From: Symsagittifera roscoffensis
Lineage: Eukaryota; Xenacoelomorpha; Acoela; Convolutidae
NCBI RefSeq assembly: GCF_963678635.1
Contig: NC_087067.1
Coordinates: forward strand, 5,622,647-5,686,646
Length of the DNA stretch: 64,000 bases
Direction: 5' to 3'
Below are positions 57,501 through 63,460 of the stretch, one piece after another. Position 1 is the stretch's first letter. Each line of letters opens with the position of its first letter. The notes beneath the pieces were generated by a model. That model had not been told where the DNA came from. It did not search any database and saw nothing but the letters and a program-made list of their open reading frames with translations. A program made the position numbers and the translations under genes.

Positions 57501-57987
57501 AGCCTCAAGTAGTGAAAAATCATATTTTTGAGATATCGTTTGACTAGATCTTACTGTAACTTCGATGACCTTGCATATCAAAATTATCTGTGATTTCCAT
57601 GTCTGTGTAATGAATTCTGATAAAAAACAAACAAAAATATTATTCCTTGCCTTTTTAGCCTTTTCCATCTGTTTGTGGTCCAAAATTGGTTGCAGTGTCC
57701 GCAAATATTTTGGCAGTGTTCGGTCCAGCGGAGGTACTGGCAGACTTCTACCGGAAAACATGTCATCTTGGTATTTTGAAACATGTGGTAGATACTGTAG
57801 CAACTTCTGCTCATCGTTCAGATCCAAAACGGGGTCCACCAAATTACCTATTGAGCCTGACAACGTTCTGGAAGCTGACTTTTCTCGCATGGCTGTCCAA
57901 ATGAAATTATTACTTTGATGCAGAGCAAAATTTTTGGTTGATTTGATTGGCATTTCAAACCCCAAATTTGTCAAATGAGCATTCAGC
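36295..57987 (-). CDS. Gene 2: carnitine O-acetyltransferase-like, PTS1-bearing, exons 2-13
   Basis: This is the minus-strand paralogue of gene 1, with the same 12-exon structure. The exons total 2,176 coding bases, about 725 residues. All active-site landmarks are present: the catalytic His in LIEH (codon 51,420-51,422), FGK with [26 protein letters not shown] and STSQ. The protein ends in SKL, a canonical type 1 peroxisomal targeting signal (human CrAT ends AKL), so a peroxisomal form is expected. Thr sits where mouse CrAT has Met564 and Ala where it has Asp356, suggesting a roomier acyl pocket than a strict acetyltransferase. Long introns carry a 3.8-kb LINE and several repeat families without breaking any exon. 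A short candidate first exon is discussed in the findings. The other reading, a carnitine octanoyltransferase, is less likely given the LHGGG/NRWFDK signature. Confidence 0.88.
37200..38330. repeat. Degenerate satellite-like array, tract 1
   Basis: Repeating units of very roughly 150 bases, each with variants of CTCAGATTTGGCAGGGTAG, TTTTTGAGAAAA, ACAAAAAACGGT and 'AGCCGTTTA.GCAGGAGA'. A 64-bp piece is tandemly duplicated exactly (37,482 and 37,546). It lies in the last intron of gene 2. The same unit recurs at 49-50.5 kb and 59.2-59.8 kb. Confidence 0.6.
38502..39100 (+). pseudogene. LINE N-terminal region: leader with NPGP motif, PHD-like finger
   Basis: The frame has a leucine-rich stretch ([16 protein letters not shown]) followed by INPNPGP (NPGP at 38,661-38,672) and a cysteine-histidine cluster: [16 protein letters not shown], then YYCPTC, as in PHD fingers. 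A proline, asparagine and serine-rich linker follows. LINEs of several marine invertebrates carry 2A-like NPGP sequences at this place. Here the canonical D-V/I-E before xNPGP is altered, so ribosome-skipping activity is doubtful. Confidence 0.75.
39101..39740 (+). pseudogene. LINE endonuclease domain, frame-broken
   Basis: [20 protein letters not shown] and FQETKL form the N-terminal half of an APE-type endonuclease. After a break near 39,420 the second frame gives [15 protein letters not shown] and LGSDHLPIL, whose D/N and SDH residues are catalytic in this family. Confidence 0.85.
39741..42221 (+). pseudogene. LINE reverse transcriptase and C-terminal domain, one frame break
   Basis: RT motifs in order: [45 protein letters not shown], then a break near 40,785, [36 protein letters not shown] and [11 protein letters not shown]. 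The C-terminus has [18 protein letters not shown], a CCHC-like finger typical of Jockey-group elements. The YADD active site is intact. Confidence 0.9.
42222..42240 (+). repeat. (AAC)n tail of the LINE
   Basis: Six or seven AAC units follow the stop codon of the LINE frame directly. Simple-repeat tails instead of poly(A) are common in Jockey/CR1-group elements. Confidence 0.85.
42251..42340 (+). repeat. Dispersed repeat family R2, copy interrupted by the LINE
   Basis: It starts GACTTAGGTTGGAAAAAAAT and runs into CTACGCTTGTGTAAAAATCG. Joined across the LINE target site, the sequence left of 38,459 and right of 42,250 forms one repeat resembling the copies at 45.2, 46.0 and 53.3 kb. Confidence 0.6.
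42539..42754 (-). CDS. Gene 2 exon 12 (DRHLL and STS motifs)
   Basis: The acceptor is TCTTAG| and the donor CAA|GTTAGT, phase 0, 216 bases. It encodes [32 protein letters not shown] and LLSTSQ; the STS codons are at 42,542-42,550. Most of it is nearly identical in DNA to gene 1 exon 12, unlike any other exon pair. Confidence 0.93.
42755..44654. other. Gene 2 intron, no recognised element
   Basis: The 1.9-kb intron between exons 12 and 11. A block at 43,140-43,400 resembles 50,930-51,120 and 56,260-56,480 (shared words AATTTGAGA, AGTCGATCA, TTTTCGATA), an old dispersed repeat. A hydrophobic minus-strand frame at 44,098-44,442 is not convincing as a gene. Confidence 0.4.
44655..44820 (-). CDS. 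Gene 2 exon 11
   Basis: The acceptor is TGTTAG| and the donor ACA|GTAAGC, phase 0, 166 bases. It encodes [19 protein letters not shown] and [20 protein letters not shown], the carnitine-site Tyr and Thr region. Confidence 0.92.
45075..45150 (-). other. tRNA-like fragment
   Basis: The minus strand reads GTCGGAGTGGTTAATGCG (A-box-like, as in Ser/Leu tRNAs) and, about 30 bases on, AGATCGAATCTGAG (B-box-like). Acceptor ends AAGTTTC and GAACTTT pair at 6 of 7 positions. The T-arm to acceptor spacing is wrong for a functional tRNA, so I call it a tRNA-derived repeat. Confidence 0.35.
45200..45345 (+). repeat. Dispersed repeat family R2, divergent copy
   Basis: GCCACCAAATAAATGAACAC, then TTGCGAGGAAGGTAAGAAAA and ACACTTCGCTCTTAAGTG, parallels the R2 copy around the LINE site (GCCACCAATGAGCAC; TTTGCGACTTAGG; ACACTACGCTTGTG). 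Confidence 0.45.
45780..46019 (+). repeat. Dispersed repeat family R1, 3' part
   Basis: It matches the R1 interior (CCCAAATTGGCCAAAATGGC; AAACTTGTCTGAAGAAGA) and ends with ACTTTCGT-T-ACGAAAGT, a perfect 8-bp stem, then CGGAACAATAAT. It abuts an R2 copy. Confidence 0.6.
46020..46190 (+). repeat. Dispersed repeat family R2, copy
   Basis: It contains GAACACTTTCAAAATGAACA, then TTGCGACTTAGGTTGGAAAA and CTATAACACAAGCATTGC. It matches the copy at 53.3 kb over most of its length. Confidence 0.6.
46834..46912 (-). other. tRNA-like fragment
   Basis: The minus strand has AGGTTCAATTCCCAGAG, a perfect B-box core, preceded by TTGGGCAGTCAACTG, an A-box-like word. No full cloverleaf can be drawn; probably a tRNA-derived SINE remnant. 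Confidence 0.35.
47430..47536 (+). repeat. Dispersed repeat family R1, fragment
   Basis: TTTGGTCTGAACAAAAAATC and TAAAGTCGGAACAATGTC match the R1 3' end in decayed form. The terminal hairpin is lost. The 9-base word ATCCCATGCAT occurs twice within it. Confidence 0.4.
47956..48078 (-). CDS. Gene 2 exon 10 (CoA-binding lysines)
   Basis: The acceptor is TTATAG| and the donor AG|GTTAGA, ending in phase 2, 123 bases. It encodes [20 protein letters not shown] and [17 protein letters not shown]. Both CoA-binding lysines of FGKxxxK are kept. Confidence 0.9.
48402..48539 (-). CDS. Gene 2 exon 9
   Basis: The acceptor is CTTTAG| and the donor CA|GTTAGT, ending in phase 2, 138 bases. It encodes [20 protein letters not shown] and AKQHLDQ, matching the LRFNxxxxIxxxIxxAKQ helix of CrAT. 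Confidence 0.88.
48960..50480. repeat. Degenerate satellite-like array, tract 2
   Basis: About ten irregular units of roughly 150 bases in the gene 2 intron between exons 9 and 8. Recurrent words: 'GTAGCCG.TTATGCAGG.GAGCTT', 'CGATTGAA.CC.AAATCT.AGATT', 'TAGTTTTTGAGAAAA'. Same family as tracts 1 and 3. No coding frame. Confidence 0.65.
51364..51464 (-). CDS. Gene 2 exon 8 (catalytic His)
   Basis: The acceptor is GTGTAG| and the donor GC|GTAAGT, ending in phase 2, 101 bases. It encodes [20 protein letters not shown] followed by [13 protein letters not shown]. The LIEH His is the predicted catalytic base; Ala aligns with CrAT Asp356. Confidence 0.88.
52130..52570 (-). pseudogene. Non-LTR reverse transcriptase relic
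   Basis: On the minus strand, pieces in order match [74 protein letters not shown], and [10 protein letters not shown] after an in-frame stop. The YxDD region is not visible. It is unrelated in sequence to the 38.5-kb LINE except for family motifs. It sits in the gene 2 intron between exons 8 and 7. Confidence 0.75.
53190..53262 (-). other. tRNA-like fragment (Met type)
   Basis: The minus strand reads TAGCGTAAGGTAGGGAAGG (A-box-like), then AGAGGGTTCGAACCTGGG with a perfect B box. The order resembles elongator tRNA-Met, but the anticodon arm does not fold. Probably the head of a tRNA-derived SINE. Confidence 0.4.
53285..53510 (+). repeat. Dispersed repeat family R2, longest copy
   Basis: It includes GTACTTAATAGCTGGTTATT, GAACACTTTCAAAAAGAACA, a GTTGCAACAATA/GTCGCAACAATA pair, TTGCGACTTAGGTTGG and CTATAACACAAGC. 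No coding potential. It is the fullest copy against which the others were compared. Confidence 0.6.
54392..54603 (-). CDS. Gene 2 exon 7
   Basis: The acceptor is TTTAG| and the donor CAA|GTTAGT, phase 0. It encodes [16 protein letters not shown], an acidic low-conservation stretch, then [19 protein letters not shown]. The LHGGG/NRWFDK signature is intact. Confidence 0.92.
54993..55203 (-). CDS. Gene 2 exon 6
   Basis: The acceptor is TTTCAG| and the donor TCAG|GTCAGC, ending in phase 1. It encodes [26 protein letters not shown] and [18 protein letters not shown], equivalent to CrAT PVGILTSxHRxxWA. The first codon is an internal Met, not a start. Confidence 0.9.
55858..56047 (-). CDS. Gene 2 exon 5
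   Basis: The acceptor is TTTCAG| and the donor AAG|GTGATA, phase 0. It encodes [28 protein letters not shown] and [15 protein letters not shown] with CRVP, then HIVV, matches CrAT closely. Confidence 0.9.
56608..56780 (-). CDS. Gene 2 exon 4
   Basis: The acceptor is TATAAG| and the donor AG|GTCAGT, ending in phase 2. It encodes [16 protein letters not shown] and [17 protein letters not shown], the WWLxxAYL segment of the family. Confidence 0.9.
56836..57035. repeat. Fragment related to the hAT-like family
   Basis: GCCAATAAATACTAATAAAA and AAAACTTTCCAAAAAAGTGC resemble internal blocks of copy A. The termini are unclear. It lies in the gene 2 intron between exons 4 and 3. Confidence 0.4.
57299..57382 (-). 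CDS. Gene 2 exon 3
   Basis: The acceptor is GTTAAG| and the donor TGG|GTAACT; 84 bases, phase 0/0. It encodes [11 protein letters not shown] and [17 protein letters not shown], matching gene 1 exon 3 residue for residue in length. Confidence 0.88.
57651..57987 (-). CDS. Gene 2 exon 2 (N-terminal region)
   Basis: The acceptor is TTTTCAG|. The likely donor is AAG|GCAAGG, a GC rather than GT donor, at the place where gene 1 has AAG|GTACAA. It encodes a long N-terminal extension and then [20 protein letters not shown] and [20 protein letters not shown]. Its first base completes an upstream codon. It is 27 codons longer than exon 2 of gene 1. Internal Met codons (MPIKS, MREKS) could be starts if no exon 1 exists. 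Confidence 0.8.
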
Positions 57988-59190
57988 CTGAAAAAAGCAC
58001 AAAAAAAACACTTAAAAATTACTTCCAAATAACTATTTTTCGGTATATAAACGGTTCAATTCCACTTTTCATCGATACTTGCCTTCGAACTCTAAAAAAT
58101 GGAAAAACATATCTACAGAGGCGAAGAGGAGCTTCCCATCTTTTTCGAAGAACACAAAACAGAAAAGCAGCTAGCCAAAATCCAAATCGGAAAAAATAAA
58201 ACAATGCACAAAAAAACATCACTCATAGTTTTATCCAAAAAAACTCAATTCGACAAAACCCTGCCGAAAAAAAAAACTAAAAATATCATAATTAAATATG
58301 CAGCTTGAAAAAAATTATCGATTGGTAAAAATGCAGACAACTATCGTAGACGTCCGCTGAGCCGGGAAAATGGTCTCAAAAAAATTAAAAACTCGAATGA
58401 CTTTTAAAGTTTCAAGTTTTATGTCCAGCGGGAAGCACAAATACACATTTAAAATTAGCTTCGCTCTTCAAACCACGTAAATTGAGATAACTAAATCGAT
58501 CTAACAAGCCAAACAACTTAAGCTGAATAAACCTTCAACGAGAAAAAAACACAAGCAGAAATTATACAAAATCTTGGAGCACAGTTGCCTGCAACATTTA
58601 AAATTTTCGATATGATATTTTTCCAAGTTTAAAAAACTTAAATTTTTAAACGGCATGTTGAATGAAGTGAGCCAAAAACCAGGCAGATACACGATAGTCC
58701 AAAATGAAATTCTGAAAAACCGGAAAATTTTTTATCGATGAACTGAGTAAAGGTTTTCAACACAGGCGAAGCACAGCATCGCAACACTTCCGATACAATA
58801 AAAACACTGTATTACAAATGTTGAAAGAAAATTAATGTTGAAAAATTAAGCTGAAAAAAAAATTGACGAAAAAACTAGACCTACAAAAATTTGATATTTT
58901 TGGCCTGGATCATCTTCGTAAAAAACCTTTAAAATATTCAGAATCAATAAACGAGCGTCAACTAAGGCAAAAAAAGTTGAGTCAAGCCTATTGAAGCCAT
59001 CCGAAAATAAAAACTGTAGTCATGAAAAAATTCAGGCTATACAATTTATAAAATCAATAAATTTAAGACCCATCCCCCTGAAAAAAAGCAAAAGCATTTA
59101 AAAACTTGCTTTTGAAGCTAGGCAACATGAATTGAAAAAGCCGATACAGAACAACTTTCAGTTATAGTTGAAAAAAGGGGCTCAGCGAAA
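57988..59190. other. Upstream flank of gene 2, possible exon 1 but no firm feature
   Basis: A minus-strand frame at 58,091-58,222 starts with Met, is hydrophobic and ends at CGAAG|GCAAGT. Spliced to exon 2 it keeps the frame. I do not call it as an exon because its composition (A-rich plus strand) makes chance open frames likely. The remainder is AT-rich without recognised features. Confidence 0.3.
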
Positions 59191-59199
59191 GCTGGAGGT

Positions 59200-59830
59200 A
59201 CCTGTTTGATATTTTTTAAGATTATATTTCACTGACTTATATTTGAAATGCGTTATCTTTTAAAATTTCGAAAACCCAAAACCTTAGTTGCTTTTCTTCT
59301 AAAATGAGTGATTAGCCGCGAGTGTAGGGAAGATACCTGTTACCCGTTCTTAAAAATGAATATAAATTAATTTGTGCAGGGTAGTGGACCTTTTCGCACC
59401 ATGTTTTTGATCGAATCCGTGAGTGCGAAGCCATTTAAAAGGGGAAGATTCCCTTAACCTGTTATTTCGATTTAACTCAGATTTGTCAGGGAGTTTTCGA
59501 GAAGACTGAAAAACTTTGCAAAAATCGGAAACAAAACGGCGAAAACTTCAGAATGTGAAAACTCTAAGTCATGACAATTTTTCTTACAATAATTAAGGAT
59601 CCAATGCTTCCGCAGCAAAAAAATTCACAACCGATTTAATCCTTAATCTCATATTTGGTACGGTAGTTTTTAAGGATTCAAAAAGAATCCAAAAAACGGT
59701 CACAAAAAAATCAGATTTGATTTTTTCTAGTATGAAAGCTTTTTTCTACAAAAATGAGGCGTTCCAGCTGATACAGCGAATACCCCCACAATTTGTTTTT
59801 TCGATTGAACCATTAATCTAAGAATTAGCA
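59200..59830. repeat. Degenerate satellite-like array, tract 3
   Basis: About four irregular units with the same words as tracts 1 and 2 (AGATTTGTCAGGGAGTTTTC, TTTTTTCGATTGAACC, GTAGTTTTTAAGG). It lies upstream of gene 2 and abuts the snap-back palindrome. Confidence 0.55.
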
Positions 59831-59833
59831 GGG

Positions 59834-60136
59834 TGCTATGTTTACTCAGTGACTCTCCAAAGGTCTTTGTTTCAATTATCCCATTAACATTCCGACCTCC
59901 TAAGGGTAGGGGGAGGCCCTTTTCATGGGTAGCTGATTCGTTCCAAGCATCTAAAATTTCGATCTGTGCTCTATTCCTTCTGTGACTACTTTTCTTTAGA
60001 GCACAGATCTAAATTTTAGATGCTTGGAACGAATCAGCTACCCATGAAAAGGGCCTCCCCCTACCCTTAGGAGGTCGGAATGTTAACGGGATAATTGAAA
60101 CAAAGACCTTTGGAGAGCCACTGAGTAAACATAGCA
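59834..60136. repeat. 303-bp snap-back palindrome
   Basis: Two 139-bp arms (59,834-59,972 and 59,998-60,136) are reverse complements with three mismatches, around a 25-base spacer. The outer end is TGCTATGTTTACTCAGTG. Such a structure can be a foldback MITE or the source of a long hairpin RNA. No clear target duplication flanks it. Confidence 0.9.
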
Positions 60137-61550
60137 TGGTTTGGAGGTTGAGTTGAACTCGAGGGCTGAAGTCACTGAGGTCAGGAATTTGCTGATTAAA
60201 ATTGTTTGACATTTCTTTGCTTGGTCAAATTGTGACACCTACCGCATACCGGGTATCTAATAAGCGTGAAACGATTGATAACAGAAACCGAAGTTGGCAC
60301 GTGGCAGAGTTGACAGGGGGAGGGATATAGCCTTAAACATGTGCCTACAGGTGATTTAAGCGGATGTCGGGGCTGATAGGGAATGGCGTGACATAACTAA
60401 AACTAAAAGTAAAGAAAGATAAGGAATTGGAGGGTGCCGGAGAGCCCGCAAGAGAAGAGAACAGTGTTAGCTACTATTGAGAGTAGTTGGTTCTCAGTCA
60501 GAGAAGAGAGCAATTGATACTGAGAGAGAGAGAGTATAATTGGTTCTCTGTTAGTTAGAGAGAACAATTATTGCTAGTTAGTCAGGTAATTGGTTCTCGG
60601 AGTAAGAGACAAGTAGATAGTTAGATCTCATCAGAGATTCTCTAGAGAGAGAGAGAGAGAATAGTTTAGTGTTAGAGGAGTTAGTTGGAAGTTAATTGCA
60701 ATTAAGTAATTTGGCCGATAAATCATGGACCCTTTGCTTTTGACTTGATTATTAGATTATATCCTGGCCACTCAGAGCCTTCTGTAATTGGACATATAAT
60801 CATTTAAATTAATTTATCATTTGAAATTCTTGCAATTGTATCGAATAGCTGAGATAGACAGCCTGAAGAGCAATACACAGAAGGGCACGCAACATAATAC
60901 AATAGAGAAAAGTTGTCACCAAAATAACCCTTTCGGGATTGTAGATAGTAGTGAATCTCGGTCGCCCCGCTGAATTCACTGCCCAAGGGACTACTTTGCG
61001 GTGTCGTTAGGAAAGAGAGAACGAACCTAGAGAAGAAATCCCCTAAATCTACAATTATTTCAAAATGAAAGTATTTTCTTGAAAGCTTCAGTCATCGTCT
61101 CAGCTAAAAATATTCTTTCAGAAAAAATCTCCAGAAAACAAACAACAGAAAACAATGTCCTTTAAGTTTTTCGGCAAAAACCAATTTTGATTAAATTCTT
61201 CATTTATCTTTGGTTTTCACTAATCTCGGTTGTCAACAGATTGAGGTAATTGAAGAGTTAAGTCTTCGCAGAACCAAATAAAAAAAAGGAAAATTAAATG
61301 TATTCGAAAAATCAAATGTATGAAGTACCTGTTATTAACAAAGATGGTAATTTAACAAAGATTATTAACAAAGAAGTAACTTAGTCTATGAGAGATTTCT
61401 GAATTAGAAATGCCCATTACTTAATTCAGACCACACGTCTTTTATTAAAGATATATTCACCCATAGTTATCCTGACAAAATTCGATAAAGCCGAGAGCCC
61501 TTCCTTGTTTTTATTATTTTTTAATTTGCCACTGACACTGGAAACCTTTC
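60137..61550. other. GA-rich tract of unclear origin
   Basis: Less AT-rich than its neighbours. (GA)n runs and repeated GTTAGTTAGAGAG / ATTGGTTCTC words fill 60,470-60,680. A minus-strand frame (60,009-60,212, start MSNNFNQQIPDLSDF) runs into the right palindrome arm and could be the start of an unrecognised element protein. I cannot assign it. Confidence 0.4.
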
Positions 61551-61552
61551 AA

Positions 61553-61625
61553 CGAACCGGGGTTTCGAACCCAGGACCTTCGTGTTTGTGATATTGCTAC
61601 TGCAATAGCAGTAAGGATGATGTAA
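61553..61625 (-). other. tRNA-like fragment (Val type)
   Basis: The minus strand reads AACACGAAGGTCCTGGGTTC and continues GAAACCCCGG, matching the anticodon-to-T-arm side of tRNA-Val with a perfect B box. The D-arm side is decayed. It lies about 40 bases from the LTR of the third Ty3 element. Confidence 0.4.
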
Positions 61626-61664
61626 CCATAACCTTCAGTATTATAATTATTTTATTATTATAAG

Positions 61665-61842
61665 TGTCAAGGTCATTTAGATCTGAGACCTTTGGTACAC
61701 AGCGGAGAGTTCAGACTACTTAATTGAGAACCGCTCTCAGTAGCTAAAAAACAAAGAGAAAAACTATTTATTCAAAGCCAAGAAAAAACATTCTTTGAAT
61801 TACCAATTAGTTTTCCAACAAGATACCTCGTAAGATATCACA
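61665..61842 (+). repeat. Probable 5' LTR of third Ty3 element
   Basis: The end is set by the primer-binding site. The start TGTCAAGG is inferred from the TGTC start and similar length of the LTR at 29.2 kb. The 3' LTR lies outside the window, so the start is unconfirmed. Confidence 0.5.
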
Positions 61843-62181
61843 TGGCGCAGCCAGCAGGATTCTCAGCTTAGGAAAATCGTACTGATATGGGAATACTAGT
61901 ATTTTGGGTGACAGATAATCTAGACCAACCGTGGCAATTCAAGATTTGGTTAGAACAATTTCTAATGGCCGTGAAAGGTGAAAGAAAATGTCAACCCATA
62001 AATTATGCTACCCAAAAGACACGCTGGAAGAACCACCACCAAGACCAGAGACACCACGCGTAGGAGAAGATGAAGCTGCGATAACAGCCAGAAACCTCAG
62101 AGACAAGTTAGCATGAGATCGATTTATTCTGGAGAATGAGGAGAGAAGAACTCGTGGTCCAAGGGTTGGTCACAATGTTTA

Positions 62182-62940
62182 TTATAATGGATAGAAGCTT
62201 GTATCCAGATTATTCCTCTCTCTAGGAACAGAAGGAAAGAAAAGCTTCTTACAGAAAACCCCACATGCTGAATTTTGCAAAATGTCATTCAAGGAAATCA
62301 CGGAACTAGCATCGGCTTCATTCCAAAAGGTTAAATGTGGAACGTATGAAAGATACAAACTCTTTACAAGAATGCAAGAACCAGGGGAAATTTGGAAGCA
62401 TTCCATGCGGCGCTAACTGCTTAGGCAGCACGGTCGGAGTTAGAAAACCTTCAAAATGAAATTTTTCAAGATTTATTTTTATCTAAAATGAAAAACATGA
62501 CGTTGCAGGATACTTTAACTTTCGAAACACTTGAGCCCAAGGAAGTACTCAAGCGAGCCATAAAATTTGAACATATTAAATTGACCACAATGGCGTTTCA
62601 AATGACAAATGCAGCAACAGTGGCAGGAACGAGTATTAGTTACAATTTGGGAGTGAAGGTAAAACAAGAACCAGTGATGGCAGTACGAAATTGGAAGGGG
62701 AATACAAGAAAATAACAGCACAAGAGGAAAAACAATAAACGACCAAACAACACTAGACCTAATAATTCCGGTGGTCAAGCGAAACCATGCAATAGATCTG
62801 GGCGCGCATTTGATCAGGGACACCTGAAAACCAGCACGGCAATGGGAAAAACTTGCAAAAACTGCTGGAAACCCAACCATTTCGCGGGAAATCCAACCAT
62901 TTCGCGGGAAACCCAACCAAAAAATTGACCTACTCAGAGG
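62182..62940 (+). pseudogene. Gag of third Ty3 element, broken
   Basis: Gag-like pieces in different frames: KEITELASASFQKVKCGTYE, then EIFQDLFLSKMKNMTLQD and LEPKEVLKRAIKFEH, aligned with the 29.7-kb Gag. The zinc knuckle CKNCWKPNHFAGN lacks its final Cys, next to a 20-bp tandem duplication (62,868-62,910). Confidence 0.75.
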
Positions 62941-62959
62941 GACAACATCCAACAAAATA

Positions 62960-63460
62960 AAATCGCTCAAGACCATGGTACGAATAGACAATCGAATAAT
63001 TCAATTGACAGTAGATAAGGGAAGTCCAGTATCTTTTCTAAATTGGGCGACGACAAAGGAAATCATCTAAAAATCGGAAAAGGCACGATTCATACCGGCC
63101 GAAAAACTTAACTTGGCTACCAAGTTTGTAGATTACAATAAACAACCGATCTTCGTTCTGGGCGCGTTAAAGACAAATCTACGATCTGCGGGTTGGGAAG
63201 TAAAAGGTGCCACGTTCTTAGTGACGGAACGGAGGACTAGATGCATAATGGGTTTGGATCTACAAGGACAGGTGGGGATCTCGACCACACAGAAATCAGC
63301 TCCAAAAGTACTGTCAAGATTTGACGTGCTCATGTGCGAGCAGTCGGAAGGTTGGAAAAACAAATTCTTTACAAAATTTGACAATTTGTTTGTAAGACAG
63401 GGGCTCTCAAAAAAACCACAAAGTGAGCTCAAAATTCAAATATCCCTTGTGTCCGATTCA
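62960..63460 (+). pseudogene. Protease of third Ty3 element, active-site change
   Basis: The frame holds QLTVDKGSPVSFLNWATT where a retropepsin has D-S/T-G, so the second active-site residue is Lys. An in-frame stop follows, then ALKTNLRSAGWEVKGATFLV and CIMGLDLQGQVGI, the flap and C-terminal motifs. Confidence 0.7.
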
